Source: JAJDTT01 sp965116695 (lineage in GTDB: Bacteria; Acidobacteriota; UBA6911; RPQK01; JAJDTT01). From it: a stretch of DNA of 64,000 nucleotides. The notes beneath the pieces were generated by a model. The model was not told the DNA's origin and did no database searches. It worked only from the letters and a program-made list of their open reading frames with translations. The position numbers were made by a program, and so were the translations under genes. This document shows, in pieces, positions 24,718 to 33,267 of the stretch. Every line of letters starts with the position of its first letter. Positions within the stretch are counted from its first letter, which is position 1. The stretch lies in contig OZ220706.1 in the NCBI GenBank assembly GCA_965116695.1, positions 434,001-498,000 of the forward strand. The letters are read 5' to 3'.

Positions 24718-25932
24718 ATGCATTCGAATCAACCAGACCATCCTTATTCGACGGAGTCGTCGAGACTCCGATGCTTTCGATTTCTGCCCGCGGTCGCGGC
24801 CCTGGCAGCGCTCTCCCTGTTCGTGGATCCGGTTTCGGGAACTTCCGGCGATAAGGCGAAGTGGCGCAAGCACCAGGTTTATTCCGGCGCTTCGGCGCTC
24901 ACCGCCGTGGGCGGAGACTTCACTGGAGACGGCTTGCCCGACGTCATCACCAACAGCGAGGGCCGGACCCGCCTGCTGGTGGCTCCCGAATGGAGGGAAA
25001 TCCCGTTGGGGCCGGAGGAGGAGAGGGACTTCATCCACAGCGAGGTCATGGACGTGGATGGCGACGGCGATCTGGACTGGATCGGCGCCCGCTACAAGCC
25101 GGGCCTGATCACCTGGTTGGAACAACCGGAGAATCCTGAATCCGAGGCCTGGAAGGAACGGCTCGTGGACGATCAGGTGATCGGCATTCATGGGCTGCTG
25201 ACCGGCGACGTGGACCAGGACGGACGCCTGGATCTGCTGGCCACCAGCGCCCAGCCCATGGGTCCCTATCCCGATTCCCTGGTCTGGTACCGGGTTCCGG
25301 AGAATCCGAAAGAGGCCGAGTCCTGGCACCGCTTCGTCTTCGCCCACCGGGACGCGCCGGGACTCAGTCACTACCTGGGATTCGGAGACGTCAACGGAGA
25401 CGGACGTCCCGACGCCGCCTCGGCCGCCAAGGGAGGTCCGGCCGACACGACCGGCCTGGGGAACTGGTTCGCCTGGTGGGAAGCCCCTGAAGATCCCGAG
25501 GCAGCCTGGAAGCGGCACCGGTTGGGCGGCCTTCAGCCCGGAGCCACCAATATCCATCCCGCCGACGTCAACGGAGACGGCCGGGTCGATTTCGTGGCCT
25601 CCCGGGGGCATGGCCAGGGTGTGATCTGGTTCGAGGCGCCCCATTGGAAGGTCCATGACATTCATCCCGAGATCCGGGAACCGCATGCCCTGACCGTGGC
25701 CGATCTGGATCAGGACGGCGACGTGGACGCGGCGACCTGCGCCTTCGGAGCCAAGATGGCCGCCTGGTACGAAAACGACGGTTCGGGCCGGTTCCAGGTC
25801 CATGTCCTGGATCGGGATCAGGAGTCCTACGACATTCGCGCCGTGGATATGGATGGAGACGGCGATCCGGACCTGCTTGTGGCCGGCAGGCAGAGCAAAA
25901 ACGTGGTCTGGTACGAGAATCCGTTGCGCTGA
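24718..25932 (+). CDS. Secreted FG-GAP/VCBS repeat propeller protein
   Basis: A 404-residue protein with a signal-like segment (FLPAVAALAALSLFVDPVSG) and seven calcium-binding D-x-D/N-G-D repeats: DFTGDGLPDVI, DVDGDGDLDWI, DVDQDGRLDLL, DVNGDGRPDAA, DVNGDGRVDFV, DLDQDGDVDAA and DMDGDGDPDLL. Spacing of about 50 residues predicts a seven-bladed integrin-alpha-like propeller. Such proteins bind ligands or partners; no catalytic site is seen. AGGAGG lies 4 bases before the ATG at 24718 and only 1 base before the ATG at 24715, so I prefer 24718. It is followed after 36 bases by the YWTD protein, making a two-gene secreted-propeller unit. Confidence 0.85.
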   Translation: MHSNQPDHPYSTESSRLRCFRFLPAVAALAALSLFVDPVSGTSGDKAKWRKHQVYSGASALTAVGGDFTGDGLPDVITNSEGRTRLLVAPEWREIPLGPEEERDFIHSEVMDVDGDGDLDWIGARYKPGLITWLEQPENPESEAWKERLVDDQVIGIHGLLTGDVDQDGRLDLLATSAQPMGPYPDSLVWYRVPENPKEAESWHRFVFAHRDAPGLSHYLGFGDVNGDGRPDAASAAKGGPADTTGLGNWFAWWEAPEDPEAAWKRHRLGGLQPGATNIHPADVNGDGRVDFVASRGHGQGVIWFEAPHWKVHDIHPEIREPHALTVADLDQDGDVDAATCAFGAKMAAWYENDGSGRFQVHVLDRDQESYDIRAVDMDGDGDPDLLVAGRQSKNVVWYENPLR

Positions 25933-25968
25933 AACGATCCTCAGGACGCCGGAGAATTGGAATTTGCC

Positions 25969-28900
25969 ATGAAGCAACGCATTGGCTGGTGGTTGGCCGG
26001 GATTTTATTGTGCGCCGGGGCGGACGTTTCGGCCTGGAGACCGTTTACCTGGAAAAATGCCGGAACCGGCATCGAACCGGCCGAGTTGAGAAATCAATTC
26101 ACTCCTATCGGGCTGCAATTCGGGACGCGGAATGGCGCGTTCCACGCAATGCCGGTGACGCCGCTGCTGAGCCAAGGCGGGGCCGGTGGTGGCGGCAAGA
26201 TGTACTGGGTCGGCGTGAACAAGATTCAGCGGGCGAACCTGGACGGGAGCGGCGTGGAAGACCTGGTCACGGGAGTGGGCTACCCATCCGGCCTGACCTT
26301 GGACCTGGCTGGGAACAAGATGTACTGGACGGAGAGGGAGACCGGCAAGATCCGCCGGGCCAGCCTGGACGGGACGCAGGTCGAGGACCTCATCATCACC
26401 GGATTGCGCTACCCGTCCGGCCCGGTCCTGGACCCGGGCGGGGGCAAGATGTACTGGACCGACCGTGGCAGGATCCAGCGGGCGAACCTGGATGGAACTC
26501 GGGTCGAGGACCTCATCGCGCGGGGGTTGCGCTACCCATCCTACCTGGCCTTGGACCTGGGCGGGGGCAAGATTTACTGGGCGGACGTGACCCGGGGGAG
26601 GCTGAGGGGTACGGACAAGATCCAGCGGGCGAATCTGGACGGCAGTCGGGTGGAAGACCTCGTCAAGGGAGTCCGCTACACATCCAGTTTTGCCCTGGAC
26701 CGGGGCGGCGGCAAGATGTATTGGGCGGACGTGAGGAAGGACACGATTCGGCGGGCGAATCTGGACGGCAGCGGGGTGGAGGACCTGGTCAAGGAAGCGC
26801 CCTCCCCCTCCTCCCTGGTCCTGGACCCGGGCGGGGGCAAGATCTACTGGACGGACGGCGGCAAGATCCAGCGGGCGAACCGGGACGGGAGCGGGGTGGA
26901 AGACCTCGTCACGGGAGCACCCTCGCCACGCGGCTTGGCCCTGGATCCGGGCGGTGACAGGATGTATTGGACGGACCGGAAGACGGGCAAGGTCCAGCGG
27001 GCGAATCTGGACGGGAGCGGAGTGGAAGACCTCGTCGCGGGAGCGCCTTCCCCACGGGCCCTGGCCCTGGGCAACGAGCTCGGTGGCCTGGCCACCAAGC
27101 ATCGGCCGTCATCGGCTCCCCTGCCGCCGCCGGACTTGACCGTGGCCCCGGTTTCGGTCAGTGCCTACACGCTGACTCCGAATCAATCCTTCGAGCTGAG
27201 GGCCACTGTCCGCAACCAGGGAGAGCGCCGGTCCGCCGCGACTACGTTGCGCTATTACCACTCGAACGACTCGACGATATCGACCGGCGATACGGAAGTG
27301 GGCCCGGACGCAGTGATCGCTCTTCCCACTTCGGGGGCCAGCGCCGAATCGATCCTGTTGACGGCCCCGTCGAGTGTAGGCAGCTACTACTACGGCGCCT
27401 GCGTCGACCCCGTCGCCGGAGAGACCTCAATCGGGAACAACTGTTCGCAGGGCGTTGCCGTGACGGTCAGCCGGACTCTGCAAGGCCGTGTCGCGGACAT
27501 GGGCGGACCCAAGATGTACTGGGTGGACCGGAAGACGGACAAGATCCAGCGTGCGAACCTGGACGGGAGCGGGGTGGAGGACCTCGTCACGGGATTGGGA
27601 GATCCAGTCGATCTGGCCTTGGATCCGGGCGGGGCAAAGATGTACTGGATGGACCGGAAGACGGACAAGATCCAGCGTGCGAACCTGGACGGGAGCGGGG
27701 TGGAAGACCTGGTCACGGGCGTGCGCGACCCGTTCGACCTGGAGCTGGGTGGGGCCAAGATGTATTGGCTGGACCGGAAGGCGGACAAGATCCAGCGTGC
27801 GAATCTGGACGGGAGCGGGGTGGAAGACCTGGTCACGGGCGTGCGCGAACCAGTCGATCTGGCACTGGATCCGGGCAGGGGCAAGATGTACTGGACGGAC
27901 CGGAAGGCGGACAAGGTCCAGCGGTCGAACCTGAACGGGAGCAGTGTGGAAGACCTCGTCACCGGCGTGCAAGACCCGGTGGGACTGGCCTTGGATCCGG
28001 GCGGGGGCAAGATGTACTGGCTGGACCGGAAGGCGGACAAGATCCAGCGGTCGAACCTGGACGGGAGCGGCGTGGAAGACCTCGTCGCCGGTTTGGGCAG
28101 CCCGGTCGCCCTGGCACTGGACCTGAACGGAGGCAAGGTGTACTGGACGGACTGGGGGGCGGGCAGAATCCAGCGGTCGAACCTGGACGGGAGCGGGGTC
28201 AAGGACCTCGTGACCCTGACCACCATGGGGTCATTGCGCGAGCCCACCCGGTGGCCTCGGAGACCAGCCTACCTGGTCCTGGACCTGGACGGCGGCACGA
28301 TGTATTGGACGGCGGTCAGCGGCATGATCAACGTGGGCGGCAGTGGGACGGAAATGATCCAGAGTGCGAATCTGGACGGGAGCCGTGTGGAAGACCTGGT
28401 CACGGGATTGAAAGGGCCGTACGGCTTGGCGCTGGTCCGGGGCAAAGGGGCTGCCGGTCCGTTCGACACGGTCCCACCGGCCGGGAGTCCGCCGGCAGCG
28501 CCCGCTTCCATCGAGCGAGGCAAGATTTACTGGACGGACTGTGGGACGGACAAGATCCAGCGGGCAAACCTGGATGGGAGCGGGGTGGAAGAGATCGCCG
28601 CGGGATTGGGCGACCCGGTCGAACTGGCCCTGGACCCGGGTGCGGGCAAGGTTTACTGGACGGCGGGGAGGCAAAGGATTCAGCGGGCGAACCTGAATGG
28701 GAGCGAGGTGGAAGACCTGGTCACGGAATTGCGCGACCCGAACGGCTTGGCGTTGGACCTGGTCGGCGGCAAGATCTATTGGGCGAACGAGGGGAGGAGC
28801 AAGATTCAGCGGGCGAACCTGGACGGGACCGGAACGGAAGACCTGGTCACGGGGGTGGGCGCATTCGATCTGGCCCTGGCCCTCGCCGGGGGCAAGATCT

Positions 28901-29265
28901 ACTGGACGGACGGGGACAAGATCCAGCGGGCGAACCTGGACGGGACCGGGATGGAAGACCTGGTCACGGGAGCGGGCGCAATCGACTTGGTGTTGGACCT
29001 GAGCGGCCGCAAGATGTATTGGACGCACTCAGGGAGGTACAAGCGCAAGATCCAGTGGGCCAACCTGGATGGGACCCAGGTTGAGGACCTCATCATCCGG
29101 GGGTACCTCCATTCCGGCTTGGCCCTGGACCGGGACGGAGGCAAGGTTTACTGGACCGACATGGGCAAGATCCTGCGGGCGAACCTGGACGGGAGCGGGG
29201 TAGAGGAAGACCTGGTTCCGGGTGTGGACGCATGCCGCTTGGCCGTGTCAGGATCCGGCCAGTAG
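25969..29265 (+). CDS. Large secreted LDL-receptor YWTD-repeat protein with CARDB insert
   Basis: About 1098 residues with an N-terminal signal (WWLAGILLCAGADVSA). Twenty YWTD-like modules of 35-50 residues are visible, each with KMYWTD-type strand, IQRANLDGSGVEDLV and a LALDPGG turn: seven before and thirteen after an inserted CARDB-like Ig domain (about residues 390-500: PDLTVAPVSVSAYTLTPNQ, LRATVRNQGE, TSIGNNCSQGV). The counts suggest three propellers. This is the class B repeat of LDL receptors, common in animals and sporadic in bacteria. Near-identical modules imply recent internal duplication. Ligand unknown; adhesion to a host or matrix is an inference. The start is ATG 25969; TTG 25957 is in frame upstream. 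Confidence 0.85.
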   Translation: MKQRIGWWLAGILLCAGADVSAWRPFTWKNAGTGIEPAELRNQFTPIGLQFGTRNGAFHAMPVTPLLSQGGAGGGGKMYWVGVNKIQRANLDGSGVEDLVTGVGYPSGLTLDLAGNKMYWTERETGKIRRASLDGTQVEDLIITGLRYPSGPVLDPGGGKMYWTDRGRIQRANLDGTRVEDLIARGLRYPSYLALDLGGGKIYWADVTRGRLRGTDKIQRANLDGSRVEDLVKGVRYTSSFALDRGGGKMYWADVRKDTIRRANLDGSGVEDLVKEAPSPSSLVLDPGGGKIYWTDGGKIQRANRDGSGVEDLVTGAPSPRGLALDPGGDRMYWTDRKTGKVQRANLDGSGVEDLVAGAPSPRALALGNELGGLATKHRPSSAPLPPPDLTVAPVSVSAYTLTPNQSFELRATVRNQGERRSAATTLRYYHSNDSTISTGDTEVGPDAVIALPTSGASAESILLTAPSSVGSYYYGACVDPVAGETSIGNNCSQGVAVTVSRTLQGRVADMGGPKMYWVDRKTDKIQRANLDGSGVEDLVTGLGDPVDLALDPGGAKMYWMDRKTDKIQRANLDGSGVEDLVTGVRDPFDLELGGAKMYWLDRKADKIQRANLDGSGVEDLVTGVREPVDLALDPGRGKMYWTDRKADKVQRSNLNGSSVEDLVTGVQDPVGLALDPGGGKMYWLDRKADKIQRSNLDGSGVEDLVAGLGSPVALALDLNGGKVYWTDWGAGRIQRSNLDGSGVKDLVTLTTMGSLREPTRWPRRPAYLVLDLDGGTMYWTAVSGMINVGGSGTEMIQSANLDGSRVEDLVTGLKGPYGLALVRGKGAAGPFDTVPPAGSPPAAPASIERGKIYWTDCGTDKIQRANLDGSGVEEIAAGLGDPVELALDPGAGKVYWTAGRQRIQRANLNGSEVEDLVTELRDPNGLALDLVGGKIYWANEGRSKIQRANLDGTGTEDLVTGVGAFDLALALAGGKIYWTDGDKIQRANLDGTGMEDLVTGAGAIDLVLDLSGRKMYWTHSGRYKRKIQWANLDGTQVEDLIIRGYLHSGLALDRDGGKVYWTDMGKILRANLDGSGVEEDLVPGVDACRLAVSGSGQ

Positions 29266-29290
29266 GCGAGAACAGTCCCAGCTTCCGGCA

Positions 29291-29356
29291 AGGACATGGG
29301 TCGAGGGTGATTTTGACGATCCGGATTTGATGATCGAGCCGCTGGGCGAGGAATGA
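29291..29356 (+). pseudogene. Possible fossil antitoxin C-terminus
   Basis: In frame 29291-29356 the translation ends TWVEGDFDDPDLMIEPLGEE and then a stop. The DFDDP-acidic tail is typical of the C-terminus of Phd- or AbrB-type antitoxins. No N-terminal domain precedes it (the YWTD gene ends at 29265), so if real it is a dead remnant. Weak evidence. The rest of the 29266-29371 spacer is otherwise featureless. Confidence 0.2.
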
Positions 29357-29371
29357 GGGCTCAACCGGCGA

Positions 29372-31150
29372 TTATGACGCCGAGACCGGCCCGGAAGCAT
29401 CGAGCCGGCCCAACCGGTCCTCGGCGGACTTCACCAATTCCTCCAGCCCCTCCCGCCGGGTTGCGCTGACCGCCAGTCCACCGAACCGCCCGCAGAGGGC
29501 ACTCACCTGATCGGGGGGCAGCAGGTCGATCTTGTTGAGAACCTTCACCGACGGAATCCGGTTCAATCCCAGATCGACCAGCAGCATCTCCACGGCCCGG
29601 ATCTTGTCGTCCAACTCCGGGTCCGCGGCGTCGATGACGTGAAGCAGCAGGTTGGCGTCCGCAAGCTCTTCCAGCGTCGCCCGGAAGGCGGAGATCAGGT
29701 CGGGAGGCAGCTCGGCGATGAATCCCACCGTGTCGGTGATGAGCACCTCCCCCTCCCGGGGAAAACGCAGGCGCCGGCTGGTGGGGTCGAGGGTCATGAA
29801 GAGCTGGTCGTGGGCCTCCACGACGCTGTTGGTCAGGGCGTTCAGGAGGGTGCTCTTGCCGGCGTTGGTGTAGCCGATGATGGAGAGCACCGGAAGCCCC
29901 TGCCGCCGGCGGCGCCTGCGCCGGAGTTCGCGCTGCCGTGAGAGATGTTCGACCCGCTTCTCCAGCCGCCGGATTCGGGTGCGAATCCGCCGCCGGCCGA
30001 TCTCCATGACCGTTTCACCCGGTCCCCGGCCCCCGATGCCTCCCGTGAGACGGGACAAGCCCTCGTCCTTCTCGGTCAGGCGGGGCAGGGAGTACTTCAG
30101 TTGAGCCAGTTCCACCTGGAGCTTGCCGTCGGCGCTGCGCGCTCGTTGGGCGAAGATGTCCAGGATCAGTTGGGTCCGGTCCACCGCCTTGAGGCCGGTC
30201 AGGTCTTCGAACGCCCGCGCCTGGGCCGGTTTCAGATCGATGTCGAAGACGGCCGCCGTGGCGTTCGCGCGCATGCTCTCCAGGACCAACTCCTCCAGCT
30301 TGCCCTTGCCCAGAACGGTGCGCGGATGAATTCTGGGCCTCCGTTGGCGCATGCGTCCTGCGATGGTGACGCCGGCGGAGCGGACCAGTTCCAAGGTCTC
30401 GGCGAAATGGGCGTCCTCGGGCCGTAGGCCGACGACCATGACCCGCTCGGCGCCCTTAGGTCCCCGGGTCCTCCGGGCCAAGCGGGCGAACTCCCGCTCC
30501 AGAGCCTGGATCGTGGCCTGGAAATCCAGCTCCAGGTCATGCACCGAACGGGATCGGATTCTCAGGAAGGGTTCGGCCGGTACCTCCCCGTTGGCGCTGC
30601 CGGCCAGGGATGCGGGATCGAGGTAGGCGGCTTCCAGCCTTCCCGGCCAGCCCCCGTCCAACACCTCGATGACGGCGACCAGGTCGAGGCGAAGCAGGAC
30701 CAGGTCGTTCAGATCATCGTGGTTGAGGGCCGAACCGCGGAGGCGCGTGTGCAGCAGCCGCAGACCGCGAAATCGCCCGGTCCCGCCGCGGAGGCGGCCG
30801 ATGTCCGGCAGCATGAGTCCCCTGGCGTTGCCGACGATGACGTTGCGCACGATGCCGTCGCGGCCGATCAGGACCCCGACCTCCCGGCCCAGGTCGTGGG
30901 AGGCGGAAGCGAGATGCCGCGCCATCTCGGGGGTCACGGCCTGCTGCGGAGGAACGCGGCGGCGGTAGGTGCGCTCCAGCATCCGCCGTTGAGAGGCCCG
31001 GATGCCTTGGACGTTGCCGCTGATGGGTTGCTTGGAGATGGGTCCTCCTGTCCTCAGGCCGTCGTGTCCGGCCCCCGGCCGGGTGCTTTGCCGGCGCCTG
31101 CCGGATCCCGCCTCCCCTGGCCGCCGCGGGCCGTGCCGGTTCCCCGGCAT
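29372..31150 (-). CDS. hflX: GTPase HflX
   Basis: A ribosome-associated Obg/HflX-family GTPase. The HflX N-terminal domain holds TVLGKGKLEELVLESMRANA, FDIDLKPAQARAFEDLTGLKAVDRTQLILDIFAQRA and GGIGGRGPGETVMEIGRRRIR; the G domain shows G1 GYTNAGKSTLLN, G3 DTVGFIAELP, G4 NKID and G5 SATRR. It splits 70S ribosomes under stress and binds GTP and ATP. An extra N-terminal region (GRDGIVRNVIVGNARGLMLPD) is shared with longer HflX forms. The start is uncertain: the open frame reaches the ATG at 31150, but AGGAGG lies 4 bases before an in-frame ATC (31037-31039) where relatives begin, and the next ATG (codon at 30982) is later. Coordinates give the longest frame. Confidence 0.9.
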   Translation of the reverse strand: MPGNRHGPRRPGEAGSGRRRQSTRPGAGHDGLRTGGPISKQPISGNVQGIRASQRRMLERTYRRRVPPQQAVTPEMARHLASASHDLGREVGVLIGRDGIVRNVIVGNARGLMLPDIGRLRGGTGRFRGLRLLHTRLRGSALNHDDLNDLVLLRLDLVAVIEVLDGGWPGRLEAAYLDPASLAGSANGEVPAEPFLRIRSRSVHDLELDFQATIQALEREFARLARRTRGPKGAERVMVVGLRPEDAHFAETLELVRSAGVTIAGRMRQRRPRIHPRTVLGKGKLEELVLESMRANATAAVFDIDLKPAQARAFEDLTGLKAVDRTQLILDIFAQRARSADGKLQVELAQLKYSLPRLTEKDEGLSRLTGGIGGRGPGETVMEIGRRRIRTRIRRLEKRVEHLSRQRELRRRRRRRQGLPVLSIIGYTNAGKSTLLNALTNSVVEAHDQLFMTLDPTSRRLRFPREGEVLITDTVGFIAELPPDLISAFRATLEELADANLLLHVIDAADPELDDKIRAVEMLLVDLGLNRIPSVKVLNKIDLLPPDQVSALCGRFGGLAVSATRREGLEELVKSAEDRLGRLDASGPVSAS

Positions 31151-31170
31151 CTATGGTAGATTCCACCCAG

Positions 31171-31962
31171 ATGAGACTCACCCGTCGACAGTTGCAAGCC
31201 TTCCGCAAGAACGGGTTCCTCTTTCTGCCCGGCCGCTTCCAGGTGGAGGAGGTGGCGCCGTTGCGGAAGGAGGCGCGGCGGGTCTACAAGCTGGATCGGC
31301 CCGAAGTCTGGCGCGAGAGCAGCGGCGCCGCCCGGACGGCCTTCGCCGCCCACACCTACAGCGAGCCGTTCCGCCTCCTGGGGGCCCATCCGCGGCTCAT
31401 CGAGCCGGTCATGCAGATCCTGGGCGGTCCGGTGTACATGCACCAGTACAAGGTCAACGCCAAGGCCGCCTTCGACGGCGACGTCTGGCAATGGCATCAG
31501 GACTACGGGACATGGAAACGGGACGACCACATGCCGGAGGCCCGCGCCATGAACATCGCGGTCTTCCTGGACGAAGTGACCGCGGCCAACGGTCCCCTCA
31601 TGTTCATTCCGGGAAGTCACAAGCTGGGCGTCCTGCAGGCGGGACACGACCTGGAGAGCACGAGCTACCCACTCTGGACGCTGGATCGGGCGACCATCAC
31701 CCGGCTGGCCGACGAGGGAGGGATCGAGGTTCCGCTGGGGCCGCCCGGATCCGTGATCATGTTCCACGGAAACCTGGTCCACGCCAGCCCGCCCAACATC
31801 AGCCCCTGGAACCGGACCATCGTCTATCTGAGCCTCTGCGAGGTGAGCAACCACATCCGCAGGTTCAAACGGCCCGAGTGGATCGCTCACCGGGACTTCA
31901 CGCCCATCGTTCCGCTGAACGACGACTGCCTGCTCTCGCCGCCGGTCAACAGTCCGTGGTGA
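31171..31962 (+). CDS. PhyH-family dioxygenase, ectoine hydroxylase-like
   Basis: A 263-residue protein with the PhyH/EctD pattern: FRKNGFLFLPGRF, the iron HxD in WQWHQDYGTW (His109, Asp111), MPEARAMNIAVFLDEVTAANGPLMFIPGSHK, the distal histidine in GNLVHASPPN (His204) and the 2-oxoglutarate arginine in SPWNRTI. The order and the GPLMFIPGSH block resemble EctD ectoine and proline-type hydroxylases. No ectoine synthesis genes are near, so the substrate remains open. ATG 31171 puts the family start MRLTRRQLQAF first; ATG 31153 is an alternative. Divergent from hflX. Confidence 0.83.
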   Translation: MRLTRRQLQAFRKNGFLFLPGRFQVEEVAPLRKEARRVYKLDRPEVWRESSGAARTAFAAHTYSEPFRLLGAHPRLIEPVMQILGGPVYMHQYKVNAKAAFDGDVWQWHQDYGTWKRDDHMPEARAMNIAVFLDEVTAANGPLMFIPGSHKLGVLQAGHDLESTSYPLWTLDRATITRLADEGGIEVPLGPPGSVIMFHGNLVHASPPNISPWNRTIVYLSLCEVSNHIRRFKRPEWIAHRDFTPIVPLNDDCLLSPPVNSPW

Positions 31963-32008
31963 AAGTCCCGCGAGCACCGAGACCGTTCCTGCGCCCGCCG
32001 GACAAGGC

Positions 32009-32047
32009 GCGATTCGGGTGCATACCGGGAGTATGTGCCCGAATCGC
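32009..32047. terminator. Strong bidirectional hairpin
   Basis: A 17-bp stem with two G-T wobbles and a 5-base loop (CGGGA): left arm 32009-32025, right arm 32031-32047. It sits between the converging PhyH and cytochrome c peroxidase genes and has no clear T-tract. Shared termination is the simplest reading. Confidence 0.65.
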
Positions 32048-32107
32048 AACGCCGTCCGCGCCTGTGCAGGGACGGTCGAATGCCGTGATGACTTTTGCCA
32101 CGGGCTG

Positions 32108-33184
32108 TCAAGGCAGCTCCGGCGGGCTGACGTCGTAGTCGACGTCGAGCTCGCGCAGGAAGGCCAGGAGGTCGGCCACTTCCTCTTCGGTCAGCTCAGC
32201 TTCCTTGGCGTCCCGGAGGTTCTCCTCGTCCAGCCACTGGTTGGGCTTGCCGCCGCCCAGCATCACGTCCACCGCCTCTTCCAGCGTGGCCGCGCTCCCG
32301 TCGTGGAAATAGGGCGCCGATTCCGCGATGTCCAGAAGCGTGGGAGTCTTGAAGGCTCCCGTGTCTTTTTCGTCACCGGAGACCTTGGCCCGGCCGATGT
32401 CAGGCGACTCGGCGTCCATCCCGATACCCACGTTGTGGTACTGGAGGTCGGTCAGGAGCAGGCCGTCGTGGCAGTTGGTGCACTTGGCCTTCTCGCTGAA
32501 AATGGTGTAGCCGCGCCGGGCCGCTTCGCTCAGGGCCGACTCGTCGCCTTCCCGGTAACGGACCCAGGGAGAACCCGTGGCAACGATGGTCCGCATGAAG
32601 GACGCCACGGCCTGGGCGACGCGGTCCGGATTGGCTTCGCCGCCGAAGATGGCCTGGAACTGCTCCTTGTAACCGGGGATCTCGTTCAGCTTGGCGCAGA
32701 CGTCGTCCATGCTGGGGGCGCCGTCCTTGCCCGAGGCGCCCATGTTGCCGCCGCGCCAGGCCCCCTTCACCTGGGCTTCCAACCCCTTGGTGCGTCCGTC
32801 CCAGTAGAGTTCGGAGTGGTATCCGATGTTCCACAGAGTCGGGCTGGAACGGGTCAGGGTCTTGTCGAAAGCCCCGATGGCGACGGGCTTGCCGTCGGTC
32901 AGGCCGTGTTCCTTCAGGTGGCAGCCGTAGCAGGACCGAACGCCGTCCCCGCTGAGCCTGGGGTCGTAGTAGAGCTGTTTCCCCAACTCGATCTTGGCTA
33001 CGGTCATGGGATTGTCCTCGGGGATGGACATGGCCTCGTAGCCGGCCAACTCGGGCCACTGCGGAGCCGGTTCCTCGGCGGGAGGCGGCGGGGCCGGGGC
33101 GCATCCCCACAGTCCGGCGAGGAGAGTGATGGTCAGGGTCCAAGAGAACCGATGGCCTGGAACGACGGATATGAATCGATGCAT
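32108..33184 (-). CDS. Di-heme cytochrome c peroxidase (CcpA/MauG family) lipoprotein
   Basis: A 358-residue protein with a lipoprotein signal (LLAGLWGC, acylated cysteine 28) and two c-type heme sites: CYGCH (85-89) and CTNCH (235-239). PRLSGDGVRSCYGCH, NIGYHSELYWDGR, FKTPTLLDIAESAPYFHDGS and EEVADLLAFLRELD are conserved in bacterial di-heme peroxidases. It would reduce hydrogen peroxide or perform a MauG-like oxidation at the outer face of the inner membrane or outer membrane. GGAGGAG four bases before the ATG at 33184 sets the start, rejecting the longer frame to 33232. Confidence 0.9.
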   Translation of the reverse strand: MHRFISVVPGHRFSWTLTITLLAGLWGCAPAPPPPAEEPAPQWPELAGYEAMSIPEDNPMTVAKIELGKQLYYDPRLSGDGVRSCYGCHLKEHGLTDGKPVAIGAFDKTLTRSSPTLWNIGYHSELYWDGRTKGLEAQVKGAWRGGNMGASGKDGAPSMDDVCAKLNEIPGYKEQFQAIFGGEANPDRVAQAVASFMRTIVATGSPWVRYREGDESALSEAARRGYTIFSEKAKCTNCHDGLLLTDLQYHNVGIGMDAESPDIGRAKVSGDEKDTGAFKTPTLLDIAESAPYFHDGSAATLEEAVDVMLGGGKPNQWLDEENLRDAKEAELTEEEVADLLAFLRELDVDYDVSPPELP

Positions 33185-33267
33185 TGTCTCCTCCCGTGAG
33201 TCTGTTGCGGCCGGCCTTTCACCACACCCCATATACCGACGCCGCTGAAGGGAGGGTCGAGGTCCCT

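Noticed and set aside
27500..28250. Regular DNA repeats inside a gene as a CRISPR or satellite
   Set aside because: They are in frame and encode YWTD modules; the antisense long frames are shadows of the repeat.
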